NCBI RefSeq assembly: GCF_030691135.1
Contig: NZ_JAUYFA010000052.1
Span: 1 to 64,000, forward strand
Source of the DNA: Phreatobacter sp.
Lineage (GTDB): Bacteria; Pseudomonadota; Alphaproteobacteria; Rhizobiales; Phreatobacteraceae
Reading direction: 5' to 3'
DNA: 64,000 nucleotides
In this document: positions 8,714 through 18,074 of the stretch, one piece after another
Numbering within the stretch: position 1 is the first letter of the stretch
Layout: each line of letters starts with the position of its first letter
Translations under genes and position numbers: made by a program
The notes under the pieces: generated by a model
Told to the model about the DNA's origin: nothing
Database searches by the model: none
What the model saw: only the letters and a program-made list of their open reading frames with translations

Positions 8714-10165
8714 TCATGCCGCCTCGCGTGGGGCTTCGTCCCGCGGCGCGTCCAGCGGAAACACCTTGGCCGGGTTGAGGATCCATTTCGGGTCGAGGGC
8801 GGTCTTGATCCGCGTCTGCTGCAGGAGGTCGACCTCGGTGAACTGCTCCCGCATCAGGTCGCGCTTCTCGATGCCAACGCCGTGCTCGCCGGTCAGGCAG
8901 CCGCCGAGTTGCACGCAGAGCCTGAGAATGTCCTCGCCGGCATGTTCGGCCTTCACCTGCTCGGCCGGATCGTTGACGTTGAACATCACCAGCGGATGCA
9001 GGTTACCGTCGCCGGCATGGAAGACGTTGGCGACCCTGAGACCATAGCCCTTGACGATGCGGTCGATGCCCTCCAGCACGTCCGGCAGGCGGCCGGTCGG
9101 GATCGTTCCGTCCATGCAGATATAGTCGGCGACGCGGCCGGTGGCGCCAAAGGCGGACTTGCGGCCCTTCCAGATGGCCGCCGTCTCCATCGCCGATTTC
9201 GATTCCTTCACCGTTGCCACGTCGTGTCGCCTGGCGATGTCGACGATGCGCGCCAGCATGGCCTCCATCTCGGCCTCCGAGCCCTCGACCTCGATGATCA
9301 GCATGGCCTCGACGTCGAGGGGATAGCCGGCCTTGGCGAAGGCTTCGCAGATATGGATCGCCTCGCGGTCCATGTATTCGATGGCGACGGGGATGATGCC
9401 GGCGCCGATGATGTCCGACACGGTCTGCCCGGCCTGGGCGATCTCGCGGAAGCCGAACAGCACGGGACGCGCGCCCTCCGCCTGCTTGAGGATCCGCACC
9501 GTCACCTCGGTGACGACGCCGAGCTGGCCCTCGGAGCCGACCAGCAGCCCGATCAGGTCATAGCCGGGCGAGTCGAGGGCCCCGCCGCCGATCTCGACGA
9601 TCTCGCCCTCCACCGTGACCAGCTTCAGGCCGAGGATGTTGTTGGCGGTGACGCCGTATTTCAGGCAGTGCGCGCCGCCGGAATTCATCGCCACATTGCC
9701 GGCGATGGTGCAGGCGAGCTGGCTCGACGGGTCGGGTGCATAGAAGAAGCCGGCATGGGCGACCTCGCCGGAAATGGCGAGGTTGGTTATGCCCGCCTCC
9801 ACCCGCATGGTCCTGTCGGCGAAATTGACGTCGAGCACCCGGTTCATCTTGGCGACGCCGAGGACCACCGCATCCTCCTGCGGGATCGAGCCGCCGCACA
9901 GCGACGTGCCGGCACCGCGCGCCACCACCGGCACGCCCTCGGCGTGGCAGAAGGCCATGATCGCCGCGACCTGTTCCGTCGTCTCCGGCAGGACGACGAC
10001 CATGGGGAGCTTGCGGTAGGAGGTCAGCGCATCGGTCTCGAAGGCGCGACGCTCCTTCTCCTCGGTGATCACGCCCTCGCCGGGCGCGATGGCCCTGAGC
10101 GCGGCGACGACGCGGTCGCGCTTGGCCAGCACGTCGGCACGCGGCGCGGGAAAGGCGATGGCCAT
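8714..10165 (-). CDS. glcD: Glycolate oxidase FAD-linked subunit GlcD
   Basis: The 483-residue catalytic flavoprotein of glycolate oxidase, oxidising glycolate (or D-lactate-like 2-hydroxyacids) to glyoxylate. The FAD-binding type 4 domain shows VPVVARGAGTSLCGG (about 79-93) and QLACTIAGNVAMNSGG. The FAD-linked oxidase C-terminal domain has VFHAGDGNLHPL and GEHGVGIEKR, which carry active-site His residues. It is first in the minus-strand operon and divergent from a LysR gene 143 bp away. The following element at 8524-8676 may lower expression of glcE/glcF relative to glcD, which is inference. Confidence 0.95.
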   Translation of the reverse strand: MAIAFPAPRADVLAKRDRVVAALRAIAPGEGVITEEKERRAFETDALTSYRKLPMVVVLPETTEQVAAIMAFCHAEGVPVVARGAGTSLCGGSIPQEDAVVLGVAKMNRVLDVNFADRTMRVEAGITNLAISGEVAHAGFFYAPDPSSQLACTIAGNVAMNSGGAHCLKYGVTANNILGLKLVTVEGEIVEIGGGALDSPGYDLIGLLVGSEGQLGVVTEVTVRILKQAEGARPVLFGFREIAQAGQTVSDIIGAGIIPVAIEYMDREAIHICEAFAKAGYPLDVEAMLIIEVEGSEAEMEAMLARIVDIARRHDVATVKESKSAMETAAIWKGRKSAFGATGRVADYICMDGTIPTGRLPDVLEGIDRIVKGYGLRVANVFHAGDGNLHPLVMFNVNDPAEQVKAEHAGEDILRLCVQLGGCLTGEHGVGIEKRDLMREQFTEVDLLQQTRIKTALDPKWILNPAKVFPLDAPRDEAPREAA

Positions 10166-10308
10166 GGTGTCCTCCCTCTTCCGGTTTCGGGCCTTGAGAC
10201 CCTCCCGGCTGGATCGATTTCACATGACTATACGCTGGATCCCCTCTGGCGGAATGGTGCGGAACAGGTCAAGATTGTTTCCCTGCAGGAGAGAATAGGG
10301 GGGCTCTT

Positions 10309-11229
10309 TTGACGCCACTCGCCGATCTGGAGGTCTTCGCCCGCGTCGTCACCGCCGGCAGCATGTCTGCCGCCGGCCGCGAGATGGGCCTGTCGCCGGC
10401 CGTCATTTCCAAGCGCATCAAGCGGCTGGAGGAGCGGCTCGGCACGCGTCTGCTCCAGCGCACCACGCGGCAATTGTCCCTCACCGAAGCCGGGCAGGGC
10501 TATTACGAGCGCGTCGTCGCCATCCTCGCCTCGATCGACGAGGCCGAGACCTTCGTCACCCGCCGTTCGAATCTCGCCCGCGGCACGCTCCGCGTCTCGG
10601 CGCCCACCTCCTTCGGCCGGCTGCACATCGCACCACATCTTCGTGCCTTCCTCGGAGCCAATCCAGATCTCGTCGTCCATCTCGAGCTCTCCGACAGTTT
10701 CGTCGACATCGTCGCCGAGGGCTACGACGTCGCCATCCGCATCGGCGAACTCGACGATTCGTCCTTTGTCGCCAGGCGCCTCGCCCCCAATCACCGCCTG
10801 TTGGTGGCGACACCCGGTTATCTCGCGGCGCGCGGCCGGCCGACGAGCCTCGCCGAACTCGCCGATCACGCGCTGCTGGCCCACAATACCGATACATGGC
10901 GGCTGGAGGGTCCGGACGGGCTGCAGGTGGTGCGGCTGCACGGGCCGCTGCGCACCAATTCCTCCGAGGTCGTCCGCGAGGCGGTGCTGGCCGGCATCGG
11001 CATCGCCCTGCGCTCCACCTGGGATGTCGGACCGGAGCTGAAGGATGGTCGGCTGGAGGTCGTGCTGCCGCCGTGGCGCGCCTCGCGCCGGGTCGCGGTC
11101 CATGCTGTCTACCCGACGCGCCGGTTCCTGCCGCAGAAGGTCAGGGTCTTCGTCGACTGGCTGGCGGCGCTCTACGGCCCGGTGCCCTATTGGGACCAGG
11201 GGCTCGACCTCGCGCCTCGGGAAGGCTAG
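10309..11229 (+). CDS. LysR-family transcriptional regulator, likely of glcDEF
   Basis: A 306-residue LysR-type regulator. The winged helix-turn-helix is at residues 1-60 (LEVFARVVTAGSMSAAGREM, then SPAVISKRIKRLEERLG), followed by the LysR substrate-binding domain from about residue 90 (GTLRVSAPTSFGR). It starts with TTG at 10309, with GGGGGG-rich purines upstream; the next in-frame ATG would cut into the HTH. It is divergent from glcD, the usual arrangement for a LysR regulator and its target, so control by glycolate or a related 2-hydroxyacid is likely but unproven. Confidence 0.88.
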   Translation: MTPLADLEVFARVVTAGSMSAAGREMGLSPAVISKRIKRLEERLGTRLLQRTTRQLSLTEAGQGYYERVVAILASIDEAETFVTRRSNLARGTLRVSAPTSFGRLHIAPHLRAFLGANPDLVVHLELSDSFVDIVAEGYDVAIRIGELDDSSFVARRLAPNHRLLVATPGYLAARGRPTSLAELADHALLAHNTDTWRLEGPDGLQVVRLHGPLRTNSSEVVREAVLAGIGIALRSTWDVGPELKDGRLEVVLPPWRASRRVAVHAVYPTRRFLPQKVRVFVDWLAALYGPVPYWDQGLDLAPREG

Positions 11230-11313
11230 AGGCTTGGCGGTAAGGCCCAGGCGGGCGCGCTGTCCGGTCTGCAGCGTTTGATCTGACCGACGGCCATTCA
11301 CCCGGAACATCGC

Positions 11314-12450
11314 ATGACGCGCGCCCTGTCCGATCTCGATCTCCGCCTCGCGGGCCTGCTGACCGCGGCCGGCTTCGCGCGTGCCGAACCGCCGCTGCTG
11401 ATCGCTGCCGATCTGGTGCGCGACCTCGTCGGCGAGGCGCTCGCCCGCCGGCTCTTCCTCACCAGCGACGCGGAAGGCCAGGAGCTCTGCCTCCGGCCCG
11501 ATTACACGATCCCCGTCGTCCAGGCCCATCTCGAGGGACCGCGGGCCGGCGAAGCCGCCGCCTATTCCTATCTCGGGCCGGTCTTCCGGCATCGCCCCGG
11601 CATGACGGGCGAATTCAACCAGGCCGGCATCGAGCTTCTCGGCCGTTCCGACCATGAGGCGGCGGAGGCCGAGGTCGTGGCCCTCGCCCTGAAGGGCGCC
11701 CGCCTCTACACGGACGGTCCGCTCACCCTCGCCATCGGCGATGTCGGCATCTTCATGGCGCTGGTCGCCGCCCTCGGCCTGCCGCCCGCCTGGCGCCGGC
11801 GCCTCGCCAAGGACTTCCGGCGTTCCGGCATGCTGGAGGGCGACCTGAAGCGCCTTGCCGAGCCGGCCCGCAACGGTTCCACCCATACCGGCCTCCTGGC
11901 CGCGCTCGAAGGCTCCGATCCGAAGGCGGCCCGCGCCCTCGTCGCCGACCTCCTGTCCATCGCCGGTATCACCACAGTCGGCGGCCGCTCCGCCGCCGAC
12001 GTCGCCGAGCGCTTTCTCGAACAGGCGGCGCTGGGCACGGGCGGCCTCAGCCCGGACAAGGTCGCGGTCGTCGAGAAGCTGCTCGCCATCGATACCGATG
12101 CCCTCACCGCCGAGGCCGCGATCCGCGATCTCGCGACGGCCTCCGGCCTCGCCATGGGCCCGGCCATCGACCGGCTGGCCCGCCGCAACGCGCTGCTCGC
12201 TGCCGCCGGGGTCGACCTGTCGACCGCGCGCTTCTCCACCCGCTTCGGCCGCGACGTCGACTACTACACCGGCCTGGTCTTCGAGGTTCACGACGGCTCC
12301 GGACGCGAGGCCCGCCCGCTCGTCGGTGGCGGCCGCTACGACCGGCTCACCGACATGATGACCGCCAAGATGGGTCTCGACATCAAGGTGCCGGCGGTCG
12401 GCTGCGCCTTCTGGGTCGAGCGCCTCGCCGTGGCGGGAGGCCGCGCATGA
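11314..12450 (+). CDS. hisZ: ATP phosphoribosyltransferase regulatory subunit HisZ
   Basis: A 378-residue histidyl-tRNA synthetase paralogue that lacks tRNA charging and acts as the regulatory subunit of short-form HisG in the first step of histidine biosynthesis. Class II synthetase-like segments are visible: [15 protein letters not shown] (about 53-67), [20 protein letters not shown] (89-108) and [12 protein letters not shown] near the C-terminus. The anticodon-binding domain of true HisRS is missing. Its stop overlaps the hisG start by 4 bp (ATGA), giving coupled translation of the two partners in equal amounts. Confidence 0.93.
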   Translation: MTRALSDLDLRLAGLLTAAGFARAEPPLLIAADLVRDLVGEALARRLFLTSDAEGQELCLRPDYTIPVVQAHLEGPRAGEAAAYSYLGPVFRHRPGMTGEFNQAGIELLGRSDHEAAEAEVVALALKGARLYTDGPLTLAIGDVGIFMALVAALGLPPAWRRRLAKDFRRSGMLEGDLKRLAEPARNGSTHTGLLAALEGSDPKAARALVADLLSIAGITTVGGRSAADVAERFLEQAALGTGGLSPDKVAVVEKLLAIDTDALTAEAAIRDLATASGLAMGPAIDRLARRNALLAAAGVDLSTARFSTRFGRDVDYYTGLVFEVHDGSGREARPLVGGGRYDRLTDMMTAKMGLDIKVPAVGCAFWVERLAVAGGRA

Positions 12451-13424
12451 CCGACACGCCGCTCGTCTTCGCCATTCCCTCCAAGGGCCGCATCCTCGAA
12501 TCGGCGCAGGGGTTCCTGGAACGTGCCGGGCTGAAGCCGGTGCAGGGCCGCGGCGCCCGCGACTATCGCGGCACGATCCCGGGCCTCGAACAGGTCGAGG
12601 TCGCTTTCCTCTCGGCCTCCGACATCGCCCGCGAACTGGCCGGCGGCACCGTGCATCTCGGTCTCACCGGCCTCGACCTCATGCACGAGGCGACGCCCGA
12701 GCCGGAAGACCGCCTCGTCTCGCTCACGCCCCTTGGCTTCTCGCGCGCGGACGTGGTCGTCGCCGTGCCGCAGGCCTGGATCGACGTCGCGACCATGGCC
12801 GATCTCGACGATGTCGCCAGCCAGTACCGCGCCCGCCACCGCTCGCGCATGCGCGTCGCCACCAAGTACCTGAATCTGACGCGCGCCTTCTTCGACCGCC
12901 ACGGCATCGCCGACTACCGCATCGTGGAATCGGCTGGGGCGACCGAGGGCGCCCCGGCGGCCGGCGCCGCCGAACTCGTCGTCGACATCACCACGACCGG
13001 CGCGACGCTCGCCGCCAATGCGCTGAAGGTGCTGGACGACGGCATCATCATGAAGTCGGAGGCCCATCTCGTGGCGTCGCGGACGGCGCCCTGGAGCGCA
13101 GGCGCGCTCGCCTCCGCGCGCGACATGCTCGACCGCATCGCCTCGCAGGCGCGCGCCCGCAAGGTCCGGGAAGTCCGCACCCGTTTCGCGGCGGCCGACA
13201 TGGCACTGGTGGACGAGGCGCGGGCGCGCTTCGGCGCCGAGGCGCCCTTCGGCGGCCCGACATCTTCCGGCATGCTGACGCTGCATTGCCCGCCGGCCGC
13301 GCTCTTCGCGCTCGCCCGCTTCCTGCGGGAGAAGGGCGCGGAGACCGTCTCCGTCACCGAGCTCGACTATGTCTTCTCGCGCGACAACCCGCTCTACGAG
13401 ACGCTGGTCGCCGCGCTGGCCTGA
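12447..13424 (+). CDS. hisG: ATP phosphoribosyltransferase HisG
   Basis: A 325-residue catalytic subunit that joins ATP and PRPP to form phosphoribosyl-ATP, the committed step of histidine synthesis. It begins [11 protein letters not shown], the conserved N-terminus. [19 protein letters not shown] (about 174-192) is the PRPP-binding loop of the family, in the usual E/D-(V/I)-T-x-T-G-x-T-L form. It depends on HisZ, encoded immediately upstream, as short-form enzymes do. The length exceeds the ~220 residues of minimal HisGS proteins because of a C-terminal extension seen in alphaproteobacteria. Confidence 0.93.
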   Translation: MTDTPLVFAIPSKGRILESAQGFLERAGLKPVQGRGARDYRGTIPGLEQVEVAFLSASDIARELAGGTVHLGLTGLDLMHEATPEPEDRLVSLTPLGFSRADVVVAVPQAWIDVATMADLDDVASQYRARHRSRMRVATKYLNLTRAFFDRHGIADYRIVESAGATEGAPAAGAAELVVDITTTGATLAANALKVLDDGIIMKSEAHLVASRTAPWSAGALASARDMLDRIASQARARKVREVRTRFAAADMALVDEARARFGAEAPFGGPTSSGMLTLHCPPAALFALARFLREKGAETVSVTELDYVFSRDNPLYETLVAALA

Positions 13425-13427
13425 GGC

Positions 13428-13823
13428 TCAGACCGCATTCGTCGAGGTGACGACGAAGGTCTTGAGGTCGCCGTCCTCGTCGCGGATGGAGACATATTCC
13501 CCGATCTGGAAGGCGTGGTCACCGAAGCGGAAGCCGGCCTCGTCGTCGTCCTCGGCCGTCGGGTCATAGTCGAAGGTCCAGGTCGCGCCCTTGGCGCCGC
13601 CCGCCTTGTGGATGAGCTGGCCGTGCTGGTCGGCCTCGCCCTGCCAGAAGCGGTGCACCTTGCAGAGCGCGCGGTGCTCCTTCCACGCTTCCGCGTCGAT
13701 GAAGCCCTCCGCCGTCAGCGGCGCGACGAATTCATAGCCGTGCAGCTTCGAGCCCTCGGGATAGCCCGGCGAGCGCGCCATGTTGAGGCGGATGCGGTGA
13801 AAGCCTCGGGGGAGTGTCGTCAT
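13428..13823 (-). CDS. Conserved hypothetical protein
   Basis: A 131-residue soluble, acidic protein I cannot assign to a family. It has no signal peptide or membrane segment. Features are a basic N-terminus (MTTLPRGFHRIRLNMARSPG), several aromatic residues around KVHRFWQGEADQHGQ, a very acidic loop (DPTAEDDDEAG), and a C-terminal FQIGEYVSIRDEDGDLKTF that suggests a small beta-barrel. The frame is intact with GC-biased third positions, so it is a real gene. It converges on hisG with 3 bp between the stop codons. Confidence 0.7.
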   Translation of the reverse strand: MTTLPRGFHRIRLNMARSPGYPEGSKLHGYEFVAPLTAEGFIDAEAWKEHRALCKVHRFWQGEADQHGQLIHKAGGAKGATWTFDYDPTAEDDDEAGFRFGDHAFQIGEYVSIRDEDGDLKTFVVTSTNAV

Positions 13824-13905
13824 GCGTCGATACCTCTGACTGTGAGTTATCCTTGATGCGCCCGGACCCGCCGCCCCGCCTTGATCGGGGTCAACTCGCC
13901 GGTGC

Positions 13906-14220
13906 TCAGGGCAGGCCTATGGCCCGCGCGGCCATGACTGCACCCATGCCGGCGGCCATCGCCGCGATGTCCTTGCGCACCGCCAGCATGGTCGCCGCCG
14001 CCACCGCGACGCCGATCCAGGCGGAGAGGCCGCCGCGCATCGCCAGCGGCACGACGGTGGCGACGATGATAGCGCCGGGCAGTGCCTCGAGCGCGGCGCG
14101 CAGGAACGGCGTCAGCGGCACCCGGCTCATGATCCAGTATCCGGCGAAACGCACCATGTAGGTGGCCGCCGCCATGGCGAGGATCGCCGCTACCGGGCCG
14201 GTCCAGTCAGCCGCGGTCAC
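13906..14220 (-). CDS. azlD: AzlD-family branched-chain amino-acid exporter small subunit
   Basis: A 104-residue membrane protein with three or four hydrophobic helices, of the AzlD family. AzlD works with AzlC to export branched-chain amino acids or their analogues. ATYMVRFAGYWIM (about 19-31), with its conserved aromatic residues, and ALPGAIIVATVVPLA (46-60) are family segments. Its start overlaps the end of azlC by 14 bp, so the two are translationally coupled as in other AzlCD pairs. Confidence 0.9.
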   Translation of the reverse strand: MTAADWTGPVAAILAMAAATYMVRFAGYWIMSRVPLTPFLRAALEALPGAIIVATVVPLAMRGGLSAWIGVAVAAATMLAVRKDIAAMAAGMGAVMAARAIGLP

Positions 14221-14935
14221 GGAACACTCCGGCGGCCAGCGAGCCGGCGATGGCGCCGGCGATGATGAACCAGAAGCCCTCGACGAGCTGTGCCGTGACC
14301 ACCGCGACGGCGCCCGCCACCGGCCAGGCCAGCCGGTCGCGCCTCATCCGGAAAAGGCCGACCGACATCACCGTGAAGGTCAGCGGCATGACCATGTCGA
14401 TGGCGAAGCGCTTCGGGTCAGTCAGAAGGTGGCCGAGGGCGTGGCCAGGAATGGTCGCCAGCGTCCAGACGATCCACATGAAGAGACCGGCGCCGACGAA
14501 GACGCCGGCATCCTGTCCGCCTCCCGCATGGTAGCGCGAGCCGATGACGAAATTGGCGTCCGTCAGGCCGGCGAGGCCGAGATGGATAGGCGCCGGCGGC
14601 CCACTCGACAGCCAGGGCTGCAGTGCCGCCCCCATCAGCAGGAACCGCAAATTCACCGCCGTCGTCACCACCACGAGCGCGACGATGGCGGAGAGCGAGA
14701 AGATTTCCGGCCAGAGCTGCAGCGCGAGGAGCTGGGAGGCGCCCGCATAGACCGAGAAGCTCATCAGCACCGCCTGCCCGAGCGTCAGTCCCTTCTCGGC
14801 GGAGGCGGCGCCGACCGCCGCGGCGAAGACCAGCACGCCCGGCAGCATCGGCATGCTCAGCCGAGCGCCTTCGACCATGCCGGCCAGGGTGCAGGGGACG
14901 GGACGGTCGGGAGAGGCTGGATCGGGCGGGTGCAT
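14207..14935 (-). CDS. azlC: AzlC-family amino-acid exporter large subunit
   Basis: A 242-residue integral membrane protein (about seven helices) of the AzlC family, the large subunit of the AzlCD exporter. The motif PMLPGVLVFAAAVGAASAEKG and the conserved SFSVYAGASQLLALQLW (about 61-77) identify it. The start at 14935 has GAAGG 5 bp upstream; longer in-frame extensions run back into the palindromic element and are artefacts. Substrate specificity cannot be read from the sequence. Confidence 0.92.
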   Translation of the reverse strand: MHPPDPASPDRPVPCTLAGMVEGARLSMPMLPGVLVFAAAVGAASAEKGLTLGQAVLMSFSVYAGASQLLALQLWPEIFSLSAIVALVVVTTAVNLRFLLMGAALQPWLSSGPPAPIHLGLAGLTDANFVIGSRYHAGGGQDAGVFVGAGLFMWIVWTLATIPGHALGHLLTDPKRFAIDMVMPLTFTVMSVGLFRMRRDRLAWPVAGAVAVVTAQLVEGFWFIIAGAIAGSLAAGVFRDRG

Positions 14936-15086
14936 TGTGCCTTCGGGTTCTCGGGCCTTTGTCCTGTTCCGCGGCCGGGTGGTCCAGTCCGTCCGGCGCA
15001 GGGCGGGGCTTCCCGCATCGCAGGGGTGGAACGGGAGCCACTGCGCCATCGGGCCCGGTTTCGGCAAGATCGCGACGTTCAGGTTT

Positions 15087-15232
15087 GCCCCACCCTTACC
15101 CTCCCCGCTGCGCGGAGAGGGGCACAACGACGTCCCGCAGTCTCGTCCCGGTCGTGCCTGGCGCAAAGCCCGGTTGAGAGGCGCGAGGCAGTAGTCCCCC
15201 TCTCCGCGCAGCGGGGAGGGTAAGGGTGGGGC
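15087..15232. repeat. Dispersed palindromic element, copy 2
   Basis: About 146 bp. It begins GCCCCACCCTTACCCTCCCC and ends GGGTAAGGGTGGGGC, the exact outer complement. The inner stem is GAGAGGGGCACAACGACG with GCAGTAGTCCCCCTCTCC. It lies 36 bp past the stop of the GNAT gene (minus strand) and upstream of azlC. Confidence 0.9.
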
Positions 15233-15268
15233 CTTTCTTGACAGCCGCATCCGCACGACGCGGGGCGC

Positions 15269-15742
15269 TCAATTCAGGCGCTTGCGGAAGCAGAATTCCC
15301 AGCTGGCGCTGGCATCTGCGAGGTAGCGCTCCACCGGTTCCGGCACGAAGCCCAGCTTCTCGTAGAAGCGGTGGCCGCGCAGAAAGCGTGTGTCGCTCCA
15401 CAGAATGATCGTGTCGGCGCCGCGCTGCCGGAGAAGCGCCTCGCCTTCCCCATAGAGCGCCTGCGCGAGGCCCGAGCCGCGCCGGTCCGCGCTCGCATAG
15501 ACCTTGAACAACTCGCCCCGTCCGGCGTGCCCCGTCATCACCGCGGCGAGCGAGCCGACGATGCGGCCCGCGCTCTCGGCGACGACCAGGCGGCCGCCCT
15601 GTCGCTCATAATGGCTGGCGGGGGCCTTCAGTTCTGAGAACTCCTCGTCGATGAAGAGACAGCCCGGATACTCGGCGAAGGTGGCGGCGATCAGCGCGGC
15701 GAGGGCCGGGCCGTCGGCATCGGTGGCGGGGCGGAGAATCAT
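15269..15742 (-). CDS. GNAT family N-acetyltransferase
   Basis: A 157-residue GNAT protein. It begins [19 protein letters not shown], the first beta strand and helix of the fold. [20 protein letters not shown] (about 99-118) contains the R/Q-x-x-G-x-G/A-like acetyl-CoA pyrophosphate loop, and [13 protein letters not shown] is motif B. The start overlaps the 3' end of aat by 4 bp (ATGA), so it is made with aat. The acceptor substrate is unknown; the pairing with an N-end-rule transferase may be only operonic convenience. Confidence 0.87.
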   Translation of the reverse strand: MILRPATDADGPALAALIAATFAEYPGCLFIDEEFSELKAPASHYERQGGRLVVAESAGRIVGSLAAVMTGHAGRGELFKVYASADRRGSGLAQALYGEGEALLRQRGADTIILWSDTRFLRGHRFYEKLGFVPEPVERYLADASASWEFCFRKRLN

Positions 15743-16410
15743 GTGCTCGAGGGTCTGACGAGGTCCAGGGCGGTGAGGGGATCGAGCGCTGTCGCGGTGA
15801 ACCGCGCCTGCAGCGGCACGGCGGCCGCCAGCAGGCGCTGATAGCGGTTGCGCGGCACCTCGACGGCGCCGAGCGTCGCCAGATGCGGCGTCACGAACTG
15901 GGTGTCGAGCAGGCGGAACCCGTCGGCGGTGAGGCGCGCCACCAGATGGACTAGCGCCACCTTCGATGCGTCGGTCTCGCGGTGAAACATGCTCTCGCCG
16001 AAGAAGGCGCCGCCGAGGCTGACGCCATAGAGGCCGCCGACCAGCCGGTCCTCGCGCCAGACTTCCACCGTGTGGCAATGGCCCATCTGGTAGAGCGCGC
16101 CGTAGAGGCGGCGGATGCGGGCATTGATCCAGGTCTGGTCGCGCCCATCGGCAGGCGCGGCGCAGGCCGCGATGACCGCCTCGAAATCATGGTCGAGGCG
16201 GATCTCGAACCGGCCCGACTTGACCGTGCGCGCCAGCCGCGAGGAGACGGTGAGCCCGTCCAGCGGAATGATGCCGCGCCGCTCCGGTTCCACCCAGTAG
16301 AGGCCGGGATCGTCGGCGCTTTCCGCCATCGGGAAGATGCCGCAGGCATAGGCCTTGAGCAGCACCTCCGGCGTGATGGTCTGGTCGAGGTCGTCGCCGT
16401 GACGGGTCAT
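15739..16410 (-). CDS. aat: Leucyl/phenylalanyl-tRNA-protein transferase
   Basis: A 223-residue enzyme that moves Leu or Phe from aminoacyl-tRNA onto proteins with N-terminal Arg or Lys, marking them for ClpS/ClpAP degradation. Family blocks are [10 protein letters not shown] (about 21-30), [15 protein letters not shown] (37-51), GHCHTVEVW and [20 protein letters not shown] (125-144). The length is normal for the family. It is co-transcribed with the downstream GNAT gene through a 4-bp overlap; the TctC/GNAT pair lies 71 bp upstream on the same strand. Confidence 0.95.
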   Translation of the reverse strand: MTRHGDDLDQTITPEVLLKAYACGIFPMAESADDPGLYWVEPERRGIIPLDGLTVSSRLARTVKSGRFEIRLDHDFEAVIAACAAPADGRDQTWINARIRRLYGALYQMGHCHTVEVWREDRLVGGLYGVSLGGAFFGESMFHRETDASKVALVHLVARLTADGFRLLDTQFVTPHLATLGAVEVPRNRYQRLLAAAVPLQARFTATALDPLTALDLVRPSST

Positions 16411-16481
16411 GGTGCGAGACTAGCGCCGGGGCGCGGTTGCGGCCAGTCGGTCGGCAAAGCCATGGGCGGGATCCCGGCGCG

Positions 16482-16895
16482 CTAACCCAGCGCCTTCTCG
16501 AAGCGGATTTCTCCATCGGCCGTTCGGCCGGTCTCGCGCCAGCCCTGATGCCGGTAGAAGCGCTCGGCACGGGTGCCCGGATCCGTCGACAGCCAGGCGC
16601 GTCCGTGACCGGTCGTCGCCAGGTGGAGGCATGCCGCATCGAGCAGGGCGCGGGCGATGCCGCGGCCCTCGCTGGCCTGATCCATGAACAGCGCGAAGAT
16701 CGAGCCGTCGCGCGGGTCGGCCGAGGAGAATCCGTGGATGCCGGTCGCGTCCTCGAAGACCCAGAAGGCGTCGCAGTCGATTAGGTACTGGACGGCGTCG
16801 ACGATCTTGTCCGGCCGGGAGAGGATGTTCTCCCGGACGGCCATGCGGATCTCGGAAATGCGCGCCAGATCGGCGCGGGTTGCGACCCTGATCAC
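16482..16895 (-). CDS. GNAT family N-acetyltransferase
   Basis: A 137-residue GNAT protein. The start is GTG at 16895 (reading MIRVATRADLARISEIRMAV), chosen because it overlaps the stop of the upstream TctC gene as GTGA and begins exactly at the first GNAT strand. ALFMDQASEGRGIARALLD carries the acetyl-CoA loop (E-G-R-G-I-A), and ERFYRHQGWRETGR is the C-terminal motif. The substrate is unknown. Coupling of an acetyltransferase to a periplasmic binding protein gene is uncommon. Confidence 0.85.
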   Translation of the reverse strand: MIRVATRADLARISEIRMAVRENILSRPDKIVDAVQYLIDCDAFWVFEDATGIHGFSSADPRDGSIFALFMDQASEGRGIARALLDAACLHLATTGHGRAWLSTDPGTRAERFYRHQGWRETGRTADGEIRFEKALG

Positions 16896-17884
16896 TGCTT
16901 CTCGATGCCGGCGACGCGCGCCGCCTCTTCCCACTTCTGCGCCTCGGCGGTGACGCGGGCGGCGAGCTCTTCGGGCGACGAGGGCGCGATCACCATGCCG
17001 AGCCGGTCGGTGAGGCTGGCCCTGACCTCGGTGCTGGCGGCGGCGTTGCGCACGGCCTCGTTCAGCTTGGTGACGACTTCGCGGGGGACGCCCGCCGGGG
17101 TGAAGAGCCCGAACCAGGCGATGAGCTCATAGCCCTTGGTGCCGGCCGCCTCGTCCACCGTCGGCAGGTCCGGCATCTGCGGCGTGCGCTGCTGCGAGGT
17201 GACCGCCAGCGCGCGGACTGTGCCGCCGCGGACCTGCGGCAGCATCACGCCGAGATCGGCTGTGAACAGGGTCACGCGGCCGGCGATCAGGTCCTGCATC
17301 GCGTTCGGACCGCTGCGATAGAAGACATGGGTCATCTTGATGCCGGTCATGGTCAGCAGCATCTCGGTCGAAACGCGCTGCGACGCCGAGGCCGAGGCAA
17401 AGGTCAGGTCGGTACGGGTCTTGGCGAGGTCGATCAGTTCGCGCAGCGTCGTCGCCGGCACCGAATTGGCCACCGCCACGATCAGCGGCACCGAGCACAG
17501 GAAGGACACCGGCTGGAAGTCCTTGTGCATGTCGAAGGGCACGTTGTTGAACAGGGCCGGTGCCGCGGCATTGGTCGAATTGGTGCCGACGAGGATCGTG
17601 TATCCGTCGTTCGCCGCCTTGGCGACGGCATCGGCGCCGATCAGGCCGTTGGCGCCGGGGCGGTTCTCGATGACGATGCTCTGGCCGAGCGTCTTGGACA
17701 TCTGGTCGGCGAAGGTGCGGGCGACGATGTCCGTGGCGCTGCCGGCGGCGAAGGGCACGATCGCGCGGATCGGACGGGTCGGATAGTTCTGCGCCTCGGC
17801 GGCCTGAGGAGCCAGCGAGAGGCCCGCAAGGACCAGGGTGGCGGCGGCGGCAAGGCGGGCCATCGACGGCATGGCGCGGAACAT
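16892..17884 (-). CDS. Tripartite tricarboxylate transporter substrate-binding protein (TctC/Bug family)
   Basis: A periplasmic binding protein of about 330 residues from the TctC/Bug family, which captures carboxylates or related compounds. A signal peptide (ending QAAEAQ) precedes NYPTRPIRAIVPFAAGSATD, the classical Bug N-terminus that supplies the carboxylate pincer. I prefer the second ATG (17884) because the AGGGAG site lies 6 bp before it, against 1 bp before the first ATG. There are no TctA/TctB permease genes in the window, so it is an orphan receptor, as is usual for this expanded family. Confidence 0.9.
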   Translation of the reverse strand: MFRAMPSMARLAAAATLVLAGLSLAPQAAEAQNYPTRPIRAIVPFAAGSATDIVARTFADQMSKTLGQSIVIENRPGANGLIGADAVAKAANDGYTILVGTNSTNAAAPALFNNVPFDMHKDFQPVSFLCSVPLIVAVANSVPATTLRELIDLAKTRTDLTFASASASQRVSTEMLLTMTGIKMTHVFYRSGPNAMQDLIAGRVTLFTADLGVMLPQVRGGTVRALAVTSQQRTPQMPDLPTVDEAAGTKGYELIAWFGLFTPAGVPREVVTKLNEAVRNAAASTEVRASLTDRLGMVIAPSSPEELAARVTAEAQKWEEAARVAGIEKQ

Positions 17885-18074
17885 GGGCATCTCCCTTTGA
17901 ACATGTCCGGACGTCGGTCGCGCCCGTTCAGAATGCGGCTATGTCTATCGGCTTTACGGGGGAAGGCAAGGGATCGCAGGATCCTCCAAGTCAGCACGAT
18001 GCCGGTCATGGCGGCGAACACCTGCGACGTCGCGGCGACTCGTCCGGCCGGGCCGCCGCGGGTTAGAAGAACGG

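Noticed and set aside
10228-12291. Very long open frames antisense to real genes here and in many other places (for example opposite glcD, pgi, FadJ-like and the helicase)
   Set aside because: In GC-rich DNA the opposite strand of a coding gene often lacks stop codons. These frames show Arg/Gly/Ala-rich, family-less proteins, while the sense frames have clear conserved motifs.
14936-15256. Longer N-terminus for AzlC reading through the palindromic element
   Set aside because: The extra residues are the translated repeat (PPLPSPLRGEG-like), absent from the AzlC family, and a good ribosome site precedes ATG 14935.
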